Notes under the pieces: generated by a model
Seen by the model: only the letters and a program-made list of their open reading frames with translations
Database searches by the model: none
What the model was told of the DNA's origin: nothing
Assembly: GCA_022495995.1 (NCBI GenBank)
Contig: JAFEMH010002514.1
Location: 186,001 to 250,000, forward strand
Origin: Adenophora triphylla var. japonica
Taxonomy: Eukaryota; Streptophyta; Magnoliopsida; Asterales; Campanulaceae
Direction: 5' to 3'
DNA: 64,000 nt
In this document: piece by piece, positions 52,972 through 64,000 of the stretch
Numbering within the stretch: the stretch's first letter is position 1
Layout: every line of letters begins with the position of its first letter
Position numbers and translations under genes: made by a program

Positions 52972-54250
52972 TGTAAGTACCCCAATCTGGATCACTCTCT
53001 TCCGAACGCACGGGAAACACCACAGGCTCACACAAATGCAGTCTCGAACACCCGTAGCCCTCAAAAAATCCAAAAAACCAACAACCAAACCAAGGGGGGG
53101 GGCTTTCTGGGATAAAAAAGCACAAAAGGACTTTTTAGGAATTTCGAAAAATTTGGAAAAGCATGGATGGTCCATACGGATCTCTTTGCACCAAACATAA
53201 TTATTACGAAATCCTCTTAAAGTCCACATTATTCCCTCAAATCTAGAAAAACTAAATTTTTGGTTTTCATGGAAGGGCCGTACGGACCTTCTTGCACGTT
53301 TTCCAAAACTATAAATAGAGGGCTACCCCTCCCTCATTTGACACACATCCCTCTTCTCCTCTCTCCCTAAGCCTTCAGGCTCCCCTTCTAAGACCCTTCG
53401 GGGCACTCCCGGTCCATTTCGATTCCTTCCTGGGCCTTCCGAGCTCCCTTGCGGTGTTTCGAAGCCCTGCCGAGCACTACCGAGCGCTCTCGAGATGATC
53501 CCGCGCTGCCTCGAGGCACTCTCGAGGTATTATGAGACCCCTCATAGTACTTCAAAGCCTTGCCTGGTCTATTTCGAGGCGTCTCGGCCCTTTTCGAGCC
53601 AAACCGACGATCCCGACGCACGCCGAAACTCTACCCGAACGCAACCGACGATCCCGACGCACGACGAACCTCTGCCCAAATCCAGTCAACGTTCCCTGCG
53701 ATACCAACGCACGCCGAAACTCTATCCGAGTACACACCTGACAATCCCGAGGCACGCCGAAGCTCTGTCCGCAGACAACCGGCACATCCCGAAGCGATCA
53801 AGGTCCATCCCGAAACACTATTCCATCCTCAAACACTATTCCCCAGCGGAAGACAGACACGAACCAAAATTGGTAAGGCTTCCTTCCTACACTATTTCAA
53901 TACATTTCAATACGTAGTGTACAATGTAGACATCCGATACAGCATGCATTTTTAAAAGCACATACACACACACACAACATTTAAAGAAAGAAGGGGTACC
54001 GAAAGACTCGTTTTTATGAGGCGACTCGGGTGAGCTCTAATATTCTAATATTCTCTTCCTGAGGAGTAACCTGACCTCCGAACTCAAAAAATCTCATCAC
54101 ACAACAATAGTTTTTAAACTGGTGCCTTTTCCCAATGTTTTGGGCTAAATCAAAACGGTGTGGCGACTTTACAAGCAAAACACAGCGAGACACCTCCCGA
54201 CAATGCGAGATGCCAGGGCTCCGCGTGCGAGCCGGATCCGGATAATTTCA
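52972..54250 (+). repeat. LTR shared by elements D and F
   Basis: 1279 bases, from TGTAAGTACCCCAATCTGG to GATAATTTCA. It is followed by a primer binding site, so it serves as 5' LTR of F; it is preceded by the 3' region of D. A good polypurine tract before it is not evident. TATA box at 53310-53317; a primer-site-like TGGCGACT at 54161, 90 bases before its end. Confidence 0.8.
53169..53317 (+). promoter_or_regulatory. LTR F promoter: duplicated GTCCG/TACGGAC motif and TATA box
   Basis: Motif copies at 53169-53190 (GGTCCATACGGATCTCTTTG) and 53275-53296 (GGGCCGTACGGACC, then TTCTTGCA). TATAAATA at 53310-53317 follows the second copy by 13 bases. Confidence 0.6.
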
Positions 54251-54252
54251 GT

Positions 54253-54270
54253 TGGCAACTCTGCTAGGGA
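54253..54270 (+). other. Primer binding site of element F
   Basis: TGGCAACTCTGCTAGGGA starts two bases after the LTR. It is a variant of the tRNA-Arg-type site of element B. Confidence 0.7.
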
Positions 54271-55367
54271 CGTTTTGTTTTAAAAAACTTTTAAATAAAC
54301 AAAACAAAAGATTTTTAAAACGATGATGAGGGTCAAACTTTCATTTTAGCCCCTTCTTTAACTGTTGTGTGTGTGCATGTGCTTTACTTTTTATTTCACA
54401 AAAAAAAAAAATACAAAAAAAATGCATCAATATACATCTGTGTACATACATTTAAAATTCTTAAAAAAAAACTTTTGTTTTACTCAGAAAAAGAATTTTA
54501 GAGACCGCACACTACTCGCACTGCTGCCTCAGTAAACTGCACGCTACTCGCACTGCTGCCTCGGTACACCACACGCTACGCGCACTGCTGCCTCAGATAT
54601 ACTGCACACTACAACCCTTAACCCGGGGTGGTCTCAGTTGCAGTTTGTTTGGCCTTCCTACGCCTCTCAGACACGCACGGGATCATTCCAAACATCCCAT
54701 CCTAGCCAGTGTCAACCATGTACGCTTGCATCACACTCAGTCCAGACTCGGTTGGTTTTTACCCAGTCCGTGTCATACAGCCTAGATACATATCCCATGC
54801 TGGCCATTTTCTGAGTCGAAGCTAGGAACTCAAGATCCCTTGTGCAAGCAAAGTGATGAAAGGTCATGCTAAAATCTTGACCTGATCTTGATTTTCCGAA
54901 GCTACACCTAGACGATGTTCCATCCCGGATATACATCCATGCCTACATGACACCACGTCATCAAGCCTTTAATACTTCAGCCATGACGATATGACCCAGC
55001 CAACGCCTAATGTCACAGATCCCTTGCGTAATCAAGGTAAAGAGAGGTCATGCCGAACTCTCGACCAGATCTTGACTCAGGTGCCGGCTTGGCTCACTAT
55101 TCACATGGCTAACGCATTAGAACGAACATGACAGGCTCGGTCCTTAGGTTCGATTTTTCTTTTAGGCCGGTGGAAACCACTTGCCCTATAGGACCCTCGC
55201 CCGGGGTTGTCCACCCCGGGATGTCGAAATACAGGTGCAAAACGAGGGGCTTATAGTTGCAAAAAAAAAAAAGCGATCTTTTCCAACCAACATAGGATTC
55301 TGAGAAAACAGTGTTTTAAGTTAATTAAAACAAAAAAAAATCATAAATAAAGAAAAGCGGAAAATAC
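54271..55367 (+). other. Leader of element F with 32-bp repeats
   Basis: Three 32-bp units (TACTCGCACTGCTGCCTC at 54513, 54545 and, variant, 54577). Low-complexity A and T tracts flank them. No credible gene is seen before 55368. Confidence 0.6.
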
Positions 55368-56262
55368 ATGTTGCATGAGCTTTCCCCCTTTATCCAAAAG
55401 GCCTTCCCAGATCTAAACCTTACCCGTCACCCCCTCCAGTGGACCGAGAGTGATCGAGAGTACCCGGGAACTATTCTCCCAGTGTCAATGCCGCAAGGTC
55501 CAACATCCTTCCCAGCACAGCCACTAGGGCAGTCAATCAACTCCCCATGGCCAGATCAGCGGATAACAACAAGGAAAACGGGCCCTTACCCCCAAGAAAC
55601 TTCCCGACAATGGAAGAGGTGTGGCAAGCCATCATAGCCCTCGAAAAATGCCAAGGCGAACAACAAGCCTGGATCGAAGGTGCCATGCACCACTTCGGAA
55701 CATTAGCCACCCCCAACCACCTGGGGCTTCCAAAGACATACCCGTTCCCGCAGCTCCTAACGTCTCTCATTGTCTCCCAGAAGTCAATCTGTTGCCCTCG
55801 TACGAGCCATGCAGCTACGACATAAAGCCATAAGACCCCCCGGGGGAAGACGTGCCCGGTCAACATCCTGAGGTCTCAATACTGCCGCAGAACAATGAAC
55901 GCATCTGGTGGGACGTCTGCGATTGCACCGCTTGTCTGGAACTGGAATTCCAAGATGAAATGAATGAGGATCGCCCTCGAAGAAAGAAAAAACCCTCTTC
56001 TCAACAAAAACTGAAAAAGAGATACGAAGCCGGCGACCCCACAGTCGAAACCCTCGAAGAACCATCAGGAAAGTTTGACTACTACGTCATCTACTCCAGC
56101 AAATCTCCTCAACCTAGCTCTGCACAAGACCACGGCAACGTCTACTCCATGATCAGCTGGGACGAGCTCCGCACCGCCACCAACGGCCCGAGGTCCAGAT
56201 ACCCCAACCCCTGTCTTGGGAAGATCTCAAAGCCACTGTTGACGCTTCAACAAAAGCAATAA
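55368..56262 (+). pseudogene. gag-like region of element F, broken
   Basis: Fragments in different frames start MLHELSPFIQKAFPDL (55368), FPTMEEVWQAIIALEKCQ (near 55600) and ERIWWDVCDCTACLELEFQ (near 55897). No classical gag core or CCHC knuckle is recognised. I infer the region encoded gag because it precedes the protease. It is either a divergent gag or a gag with its core deleted. Confidence 0.5.
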
Positions 56263-56264
56263 CC

Positions 56265-56987
56265 GTGAACGAACTAAAATGCAAAGCATGGCCCTATGCC
56301 AACCAAGGCCCTCTCATTACAGAAATAGGAGAGACAAGCAAAGCAGCAAAGCCAGAGGTGAACGTACTGACACGTTCTGGTCAAATCCCGACGAATCCTC
56401 CACGGGCAGACAAAAGGAAAGCCATGCCTGAGCCTCGAACTGAAAAGGGGCCCTACGCCAAAGAAGCCGAAACTCTTGACCCGAAGGCTGAAGATCCTAC
56501 TCAGGCTAACATCTCACTCTGGTTCTTACTCACTTCCTCTTACCCGCACAAACTCAAGCTGGAGGAAAGCCTGGCCCAGACCATGGTACCCATCACCGTG
56601 ACGCCAGATGAAGCGGTTCAGATGATCGGGAACGTTCATTACAACAACATCATCACTTTCACGGAGCTCGACCTCCCAAAATTTGGGTATGACCACAACG
56701 AGCCCCTCTACATAACAGTTCAACTGGATGAGCGTCGCCTCCCTCGGGTCTTAGTAGATGGAGGATCAGCCATGAACGTCCTTCCATCCAAAATGATGGA
56801 CTTGCTAGGGATCAAGCCAACTGATCTGAAGCCCTCAACTAAGACAATCAAAGCATACGACTCGACGTCCCGCTCACTCTTGGGGATAACCAGTCTGAGC
56901 CTATGGTTCAGAAAGCAGATGGTCCCGACTGACTTCCAAGTCATCGACATCCCGATCATGTTCACTGCCATCTTGGGACGCCCTTAG
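56265..56987 (+). pseudogene. pol: Aspartic protease of element F
   Basis: It is open for 240 codons, with VLVDGGSAMNVLPSKMMDLL (catalytic Asp followed by Gly-Gly-Ser as in Tat/Ogre-type elements) and the closing ILGRP at 56987, where a stop follows. The protein upstream contains ITVTPDEAVQMIG and TFTELDLPKFGYDH. Cutting of the polyprotein is the expected role. Confidence 0.85.
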
Positions 56988-57005
56988 CTACACCAGATCA
57001 ATGGG

Positions 57006-59075
57006 GTGGCATCCACCCTCCACCAGTGCGTAAAGTTCATCCAAGGGACAGATCTTACCATTATCTATGGTGACAGCATAACCACTGAAGGGACCGACAC
57101 AAACGGCATCCCGGTCCTGAAGATCAAACACGACTATGACGACATGATGCTAACAGGGTTCACAGTCAAAATCCCAAAAGCCCAGGTGTGCCACATAGAC
57201 CTACCTTTGACTTGGGACCGAAACCCTCCCTCGATGAAGATGATGCAGCTCATGAACTACATCCCGAGGCTCAGTTTGGGAAAACGCCATCAAGGTACCC
57301 AACAAATCATCGAGGTCAAGGAACAGAATACCCTCCATGGCCTGGGATACATTCCCACTCCCTAAGACGCTGCGGAAAACAGAAAAGCTGCACGAAAGCC
57401 GGCGGTTTGAACGAAGACACAGAAAAGGGAATAGAGCTGATCAATGCCAAACAAAACTGGCCGACAACAATGGACAAGCTCCAGCAGAACCTTGCAAGAT
57501 TCAGAGGCCTCAAGCCAAATCCAGTCAGAAGAGCATTTCTCGACGCACCAACTATGCCGAGACCCACTACCACCACTATTCACAATGAATTCTGGTTCTG
57601 GCAAAACCCCTCTTTGGCGGGAGAACTCGAAAAACTCTCTGTTAATATCCCTGTCGCCAACAAGCAGGACGAGTCCGCATTCGAGCTAGCAATAACCAAG
57701 ACAAAGATGGAAGACTCCGCAGACAGTGCCTGGAACGAGCCATTACTACAACAGCTCTTCAGCGAAGAAATCGAGGTGCCAGACCTAATCGATTTTGTTT
57801 CTGATAACTCTACAGTATCCATGATTGGGGACAGCAGCGCGAAGCCTTTCGACCCCCGCCTCCTGTCAAGCTCATTGCCACTCAATAACTGGGCTACCTT
57901 CTCCGGACCTACCGCCAGCAAAAGGGACATGATCGAACAACTTGGCCCGACCCCTCGCGTCCTAGAGTCCAGTGTCAAAACCCATCCTGAGTCCATTACC
58001 TTTGAATTCGAGTCTCTCGAGTCATCTGATGGCCTTACGCCAGAAGATTACGAACTCATTGCCAATAATGTATTCCCGTATGCTCTTAATGAAAGCTTCG
58101 ATCTTTTCGAGTATCCTCTCATTGCATCTTTAACAACTGATAAATTAACTAACACACAAACAGTTAATAACGATTCACTTGATAAAGAAGAAGACACATT
58201 AAACAAACAATACATTAAACACATCTTTAAGCATGTTGCCAAACGAAAGAAAAACCGGCCCCAAGCTGCCGAGGAGGTTTTAACCAAAGTGGATTTGGGA
58301 ACTGCTGAAGAGCCAAAAGAGACGCAAATCAGGAGTTTTTTCACCGGCACGGAGCATAACGCATTGACTGCACTGCTCAAAGAATTCGTGGACGTGTTCG
58401 CTTGGTCTTACCGAGACATGCTCAGTTTAGATCCTGACATAGTGGAACAACGGATTCCCTTGAATCCCGAGGCTAAGACCATCAAGCAAAAGCTATGCCG
58501 AATCAAGCCAGAATGGTCTTTGCAAGTCAAGGAAGAGATCGAAAAGATGCTTCGCGTCGGCTTCATAAGGGTGATCGAGTACCTGACATGGATCTCCAAC
58601 ATAGTCACAATCACCAAGGCCAATGGAAAAGTACACTGCTGCGTAGACTTCCGAGATGGCCGAAGAAGATCAAGAAAAAATAGCCTTCACAACCCCCTGA
58701 GGAACCTACTGCTACATAGTAATGTCATTTGGACTAATGAACGTTAGAGCTACATACCAACGGGCAGCAACCGCCCTCTTCCACGACATGATCCATAAAG
58801 AGATCGAAGTGTACGTCGATGACATGATCATCCACTCAAAGGGATCAGATGGACAACACCTCACTGACCTGAGAAAGTTCTTCAACTGCCTCCGGATACA
58901 CTCAATGAGGTTAAACCCTGCCAAATACATATTTGGAGTCAGCCGAGGCAAATTCCTAGGATACATGGTCACCGAGCGAGGCATCAAAGTTGATCCTCAA
59001 AAGATCAAGGCCATCATCGAAATGGGTCGCCTGCAGTATATCAGTCGTTTCGTCAATCAGCTGACCTCCATGTGA
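57006..59075 (+). pseudogene. pol: Linker and reverse transcriptase of element F, internally deleted
   Basis: A linker homologous to 7760-8128 (57100-57370) is followed by a long frame from 57188 with LLKEFVDVFAWSYRDM (near 58378) and the RT start KEEIEKMLRVGFIRVIEY. After VDFRD the sequence passes directly to MAEEDQEKIAF, so about 40-45 residues of RT, including the first catalytic Asp, are missing. A frameshift also occurs. Further on are YCYIVMSFGLMNV, ATYQRA, the YVDDMIIHSK active site (near 58811) and FGVSRGKFLGYMVTERG. Confidence 0.87.
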
Positions 59076-60900
59076 GAGCCAATTTTCAAACTAATGAAGA
59101 AAAACACAGACATCGAATGGAACTTAGAATGCCAAGATGCCTTTGAAGAAATAAAGGCGTACCTTGTGAGTACGCCGACACTGCTGTCGAAGCTATGCTC
59201 TGTTAAGAAAATAAGGAGTCGCGAGTCGAGAACGCCATCTACTTTGTCGGTCAAAAATTTCAGGGCAGCGAACTAAACTACTCAGCCCTCAAGAAAACCT
59301 GCGCAGCTCTAGTTTGGGTTGTCGGAAAGCTACGACACTACATGTAGTCGCACACAGTGCACTTGGTCTCCAAAATGGACCCGGTCAAATACCTCTTCGA
59401 CAAACCATCTCTGTCAATGAGGCTCGCCAAGTGGTCTTTCTTCCTAGCGGAATTTGACATCAAGTACGTGAACCAAAAGTCAATCAAGGGACGGGTAATA
59501 GCCGAACAGCTGGATGATTTCCCAACCGACGAGCCCCAAGGTCCTGAACCACAATTTCCAGACGAAGGAACCTTCGCACTTGAAAGCGAAAACCGATGGA
59601 AATTGTTCTTCGACGGACCAGCCAACAAAAGAGGTAACGACATTGGTATGCTCTTGGTCGACCCCAAGGACGAACACACCCCAATCGCCATAAATCTAAA
59701 TTTCGAGGTAACCAACAATGCCGCCGAATATGAAGCCTGTGCCGCCGGACTAGAGGCCGTACTCGAAAGGAACATCCAGAAACTCGAGGTTTACGGGGAC
59801 TCAGCCCTGATCATCAATCAAGTTTCCAATAAGTGGAAAACAATAGACCCATGCATGCAAAAATACCACGCTTGCATGGAAGACCTCATCACACAATTCA
59901 AAGAGGTCACCTTCCACTACATGCCAAGAGATCAGAACCGGTTTACAGACGCCCTAGCCACCTTGGCTTCACTCGTGGAGATCCCCGAGGGAAAGGAAAT
60001 TAAGCCATTCAAAGTCGGGCAAAAGGAAATTCCCGCCTACTGCTGCGAGATCGAACCAGAGCCCAAGCCCATCAATGAGCCATGGTACAATCAGATCTTC
60101 CAATACGTCAAGAATGGGGAAATTGCCTTCATGAACGAGGAAGGTCAGTGCAAGGAAGGGGTCAAAGCCAAGAGCATCATGGCCCTAAAATGTCTCGCCT
60201 CTCACTTTGTCCTCCTTGGAGACATGCTATACAAAATATTCTACCATGGACCGCACCTACGCTGCATCAGTCAGGAAAAAGCAAGTGAGCTCATGAACGA
60301 AGTCCACAATGGGGCTTGCGGCCCCCACATGAACGCCAGAGCCCTGATGCAAATCATCCTTAAAATGGGCTACTATTGGATCTCCATGGAAGCCGACTGC
60401 ATCTACTTTGTCCGAAGCTGCGACAAGTGTCAACGATTCTCCAACCTCAACCATCTACCTCCTCACGATCTCTACTGCATGAATACGCCCTGGCCCTTCG
60501 CCACATGGGGCATTGACATCATCGGGAAAATCGCTCTGCCGGGCAGCAACGGCCACGAATTCGTCTTGGTAGCCATCGACAACTTCACAAAATGGGTCGA
60601 AGCCAAGTCCAACAAGGTGCTCACCTCCAAGAAAGTTGCACACTTCCTCAAAGAAAACATCATCTGCCGATACGGCATTCCGAACGAGGTCATATCAGAC
60701 AACGGCTCCCACTTCGAAGGAGAATGCGACAGACTGCTAGCTGAATTCAAGATCACACGCCACAAGTCTTCTCCCTACCGGCCAAAAACAAACGGCGCCG
60801 TAGAAGCAGCAAACAAGACCCTCGAATGGATCATCCGAAAAATGACCACCCGAGGACGTGATTGGCCCGAGAAGCTGCACCTTGCACTTTGGGGCTACTG
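59076..60900 (+). pseudogene. pol: RNase H and integrase of element F
   Basis: The long frame 59357-60901 carries the additional RNase H (WKLFFDGPANKRGNDIGM, NNAAEYEACAAGLEAVL, YGDSALIINQV). The integrase zinc site follows (HNGACGPHMNAR, CDKCQRF), then the core with WGIDIIGK, VISDNGSHF and GAVEAANKTLE. All three catalytic positions are present. The TGA at 60899-60901 falls where CGA (Arg) would continue the protein. The first part (59076-59356) has frameshifts. Confidence 0.9.
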
Positions 60901-60901
60901 A

Positions 60902-61354
60902 ACATCAGTCAGAACAGCCATGGGGAAAACTCCATTCGCCATGACATACGGGATGGAAGCAGTACTACCCGTGGAATTGGAAATTCCCTCACTTCGAGTG
61001 TTGTTAGAAAACGAGACCAACGAAGTCGAATGGGTCCGAAGCCGACAAGACGAACTGGCTCTGCTAGACGAGCGACGGCTAAAGGCCATGGAACACATTC
61101 GAGCCTACCAAAGCAGAATAGCTAGAGCTTTCAACAAGAAAGTCAAGTCTCGAGACATCAGGGAAGGCGATCTGATACTCAAAGAAAAGCCTCCCACTCG
61201 AACCAACCCACTGGGAAAATGAGAACCAACATGGATCGGCCCTTTTGTGGTTCAAAAGATCTTCTCCGGAGGTACCATGAAGCTGACAGACCTAGACGGC
61301 AATCCCTTCATGAATCCAGTCAACGGAAGTAAACTTCGCAGATACTTTGCCTAA
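60902..61354 (+). pseudogene. pol: Integrase C-terminus of element F
   Basis: The same frame continues TAMGKTPFAMTYGMEAVLP and DLILKEKPPTR. A TGA at 61220-61222 (CGA to TGA) precedes EPTWIGPFVVQKIF, the GPF-type motif. The true end is the TAA at 61352-61354 after LRRYFA. Confidence 0.87.
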
Positions 61355-61398
61355 AGAAGACCAACTGTGCATCTCTTGGCACTCCTTGTAGTGTCGAA

Positions 61399-61436
61399 CT
61401 ACGCAGACCTGAGCCCTCTAGTTCGGGGGAACGTAG
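61399..61436 (+). other. Conserved Tat 3'-region hairpin (copy C)
   Basis: Outer arms CTACG (61399-61403) and CGTAG (61432-61436); inner CCC/GGG. It starts 45 bases after the pol stop. The flank ACAACCTTAATTGGTCCGG matches copy D. Confidence 0.55.
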
Positions 61437-62129
61437 ACAACCTTAATTGGTCCGGTCTAAAAACACACAAAAAAGTCAAATGTTTGAATGTCAACCAAGA
61501 CCTCCATCAAGCTATACACTTTCCAAAGCATGCCCCCACCATCACCTTTACCAAGTCAAACAACGGCGGCAACATCAAAGGACATCCGAAGGTCACTCAA
61601 CATTAAACGACTGACCCATGTCAACTCCCAAGCTAGGGGCTTGTCTTCGCCCTCACGCCCTTCAAAAAAAAATGAAAAAAGAGCTCAAGCAGAACCTTTC
61701 AAAAAAAATAAAGCTCAAGCAGATGCTACAAAAAATGAGGTCAAGAGCCCGACGCCGACAAACAAGAGGCAAGGAAGCCATGGAAAAGACCGTCAACACG
61801 ACTTGTCAAGGGATCATCCAACCTCCCATCCAAACACAAAACTTAAGCGAAAAGGGATTGCCGTCAAGGCCCAGGCTACTTCAGTCCACGAATACAACAG
61901 AAAGGTCCAAAGTTGGACGCCGCCAGGGCTCACAAAAGAAACAAAAAGCAAACAAGAGATCTTGCATCTCGACAAAGCTTTAAAAGCAAATCACAAATCA
62001 CTAACGATTACAACATTTTTTGATGAGTTCAAGGACGGTCTACTCTCAAGTTCACAACATGCTAAAAGACAGCTTAATACATTTAACACATAATGTGTCT
62101 GCAATGCAATGAATGGATACATAGGAGGT
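61437..62129. other. Spacer between pol and the antisense gene of element F
   Basis: Matches 50205-50490 in element D in part (for example CATCTCGACAAAGCTTTAAAAG against CGTCTCGACAGAGCTTTAAAAG). An A-rich tract lies near 61660-61740. No gene is supported. Confidence 0.5.
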
Positions 62130-63700
62130 CATTCCACGCCATCTGCGCTTGTCCCCTCGCCATTCTTCCCTTTCTTTCCTCGTCCCCGGTGAGTCTTCTT
62201 TTGCTCCACTCGAGCCAACTCTGTCTCTCTCAATTCAAGATTAGGAGTCCTCCCTGTAGAGTCAAACAATCAAGCAGCTCGCAGAGCTTCATTCACTCGT
62301 GCTTTGGCTCGGATCTCCTCCCTGCGAGTCTGCAAAAGAGGACCTCTCTCCGTCAGTCGGTCAACTCGAGTCTCGTAGTCATACAAAGCGTCTCCCGTAA
62401 CATCCTGAGGGTCAGACCAGGCTTCGGCACTCCTAAGGCAATAGCTGCGACGGCAACCGGGTCCCAGAAATGCTTCACGCCTGCTCCCCAAAATCACTTA
62501 GGACTACCCGACACGCTGCTCGTACCAATCTAGGTACTCGGTGGTCAATACAACACTCTCCCGATACCGAAGGAGCACCACAGGAGGGAAAGTGGAATAC
62601 TTCCATACCTTCAGAAAATACAAAAGAGCACCGAAGCTGCCATACAAAGAGGAGCTACCTCCGCAGTGGCAAGGTCATCCCAGCCCAGCAAAGGCTCCTG
62701 CCACATCACGAACTTCCTAGAAACAAGCGACAGAATGTAGAAGGAGGACCAAGACAAACCTGGAACTCTCACAACATAGGACCCTTTCTTGAAAGGCCCT
62801 CCTAGTCTCAATTCCCCAGTGTGGAACACACCAGCGGATCTGATGCGTACCAAGCTGTGCCATCCATCTCTCCCAGGCGGACTGATCCATATCCAATACA
62901 AAAGGTCGCCGAGCAAACGACCACGGGCTAAATGACGTCGGAGCCTCGGGCATAGCCTGAAGTCTCTCTCGCAGCCACAAAGTGAGCAAAGCGGGGCTTC
63001 CCCCTCTCATGAACCTATCCCCAGTCGCCAGACGATCAATGCCGTGAAGGGTCTCCCCCAGCACCAACGGAACAATATCCTCTCCAGCTCTGCAGTGCCC
63101 TACCACATCCAGCAAAGCGCCGTTGCAAACCCCAAGGGAGCTGACCATGAAAAGCGTCGCTATCACGCACAAGGCAAATGCGTCCCACGAGACGTCACTC
63201 TCATCATCGCTCATAAACCGCTTCGGCAGCACAGAAATGTCAATGTGGCCTGAATCAAGAGTCATACCCAGCGCTTCTTCCAACGAAGTTTGAAGGAAGC
63301 ATGCAAGCTTCACGCTCACGGCAAAACTGCCAATCAAAGGAAGCAAGATGGCCTCCACCTCCGGTCCTACCATCAAGGCCCAAAAATCCTCAAAAGTGGG
63401 TGTCACTTCATTGTAGGAGAGACTATACACATGCCTCCTAACATCCCAGAACATTACGACAGCCCACAACAGTTCCCAATCAGGAACCAACTCCTTAAGG
63501 TACCAAACCGAGCAGAGTCGAAACCTCACCTCGAAAGCCCGCCTATGATACCTCATACGGTGCCGCATCCACATTTTTAGCCACTCTAGGAAGTATGCTT
63601 GCCGCTCCTTCGAAAGCCTCGACAAAACTCTTGGAACAGACGAAGAATCCATGGCAAAAATGGAGGTTCCTAGAGAAAAAGAAGCTCGAAATGACTGCAA
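62130..63700 (-). pseudogene. Antisense gene of element F, plant-mobile-domain-like
   Basis: The main frame is 63700-62717 (327 codons; a likelier start is the ATG at 63652, MDSSSVPRVLSRLSKE). The pattern LWAVVMFWDVRRHVYSL, then NEVTPTFEDFWALMVGP, resembles plant mobile domain/DUF7745-type proteins found in transposons. After 62717 other frames continue the similarity with element D (FLKVWKYSTFPPVVLLRY near 62600; RSAEAWSDPQDVTGDAL near 62420), so it is frameshifted. The tail is basic. The gene is antisense to gag-pol; its function is unknown. Confidence 0.72.
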
Positions 63701-63765
63701 ATGGGAGGTGAGAGAAGTTCAGACATCCTGAAAACACTTATCTCTTCCCCAAAAGCAAAGATGAT

Positions 63766-63815
63766 ATGTACGTACCTCTTTGCATGCTAGGTCTGTCCGT
63801 ACGGACCTCTTTGCA
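63766..63815. promoter_or_regulatory. Two copies of the LTR F motif upstream of the antisense gene
   Basis: TGTACGTACCTCTTTGCA (63766-63784) and GTCCGTACGGACCTCTTTGC (63795-63814); the second holds a perfect 12-bp palindrome. The same motif occurs twice in the LTR. It could belong to the promoter of the minus-strand gene. Confidence 0.45.
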
Positions 63816-64000
63816 ACATGGTCCCACGTTTTCAGCAAACAGTAAAACAGCCACTGTTCCCAGCAGGACCATGCTCCAAACTGCCCAAATTCTGGCCAAA
63901 GCCATTTCCGGAAACCATACACTAACCACAAATGCACTCCCAGCTCACGTGGCATGTAATAATAATAAGATAGCAACAATTCCTAGGACAATCCCCGGGA
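63816..64000. other. Window end, unassigned part of element F
   Basis: Nothing recognisable. The LTR start sequence TGTAAGTACC is not present, so the 3' LTR lies further right. Confidence 0.5.

Larger units (their letters stand above)
52972..64000 (+). mobile_element. Element F: Tat-lineage gypsy retrotransposon, right end outside the window
   Basis: 5' LTR, tRNA-Arg-type primer site, leader with 32-bp repeats, gag-like region, protease, RT, RNase H and integrase on plus (55368-61354), conserved hairpin (61399-61436) and a minus-strand gene (about 63700 to 62130). The 3' LTR is not reached. Several stops and an RT deletion make this copy inactive. Confidence 0.88.

Noticed and set aside
53388..53955. 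Several overlapping frames in the LTR at 52972-54250
   Set aside because: They lie downstream of the TATA box in a GC-rich degenerate repeat, overlap on both strands and lack any domain.
62093..62533. Plus-strand frame similar to 50290-50736
   Set aside because: The similarity is better explained by the minus-strand antisense gene, whose protein is conserved between the two copies.
1..64000. Host protein-coding, tRNA or rRNA genes
   Set aside because: No segment outside the transposable elements was found that has a credible gene structure.

Overview
The window is plant genomic DNA made almost wholly of nested transposable elements; I found no ordinary host gene, tRNA or rRNA gene. Plant origin is supported by Tat-lineage Ty3/gypsy elements with an extra RNase H, a CACTA (TNP2-type) transposon, tRNA-Met-primed Ty1/copia elements and a degenerate TTTAGGG tract. 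The species cannot be told. This looks like old, repeatedly invaded heterochromatin.

Layout. (1) 1-7759: a Ty1/copia element cut by the left window edge, inserted into (2) element A, a Tat-like gypsy relic (7760-9946 plus 31909-32958) with three tandem-repeat blocks and a 3' LTR. (3) 9947-31903: a Tat element (element O) with 660-bp LTRs sits inside the LTR of A, flanked by ACATC/ACGTC. Its gag-pol reads on the minus strand (31181 to 25059) and a long spliced gene reads on the plus strand (11089 to 24211). (4) 11544-21410: a second Tat element (element I), with 592-bp LTRs and TSD GATGC, sits inside that plus-strand gene. I has broken plus-strand gag-pol and its own antisense gene (20464 to 18675). 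(5) 32959-33383: remnant of a minus-strand copia element, bordered by (6) a CACTA transposon (33384-48113) whose TNP2 transposase is split by (7) element B (37779-47740, TSD AAGGC, minus strand, no recognisable gag-pol). (8) 48114-49190: one end of a second CACTA-like transposon. (9) 49200-49890: AT-rich repeats and a telomere-like tract. (10) 49891-52971: the 3' part of a Tat element (D). It runs into a 1279-bp LTR (52972-54250) that also starts (11) element F, with plus-strand gag-pol (55368-61354) and a minus-strand gene (about 63700 to 62130); F continues past the window end.

The main biological signal concerns the Tat elements. Each one that can be read has a sense gag-pol and an antisense gene that converge tail to tail. 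The short gap between them holds predicted hairpins. In I (17901-18183) and O (24597-24908) these are tandem arrays in which the stem sequences differ between copies but stay complementary, while the loops stay fixed. In D and F a single conserved hairpin lies there, and related hairpins lie just before the LTRs of A and B. Arrays of the same kind occur in the LTR of A (32186-32610). This covariation suggests a family of structured elements at the convergent 3' ends. An alternative is quasi-palindrome correction during reverse transcription.
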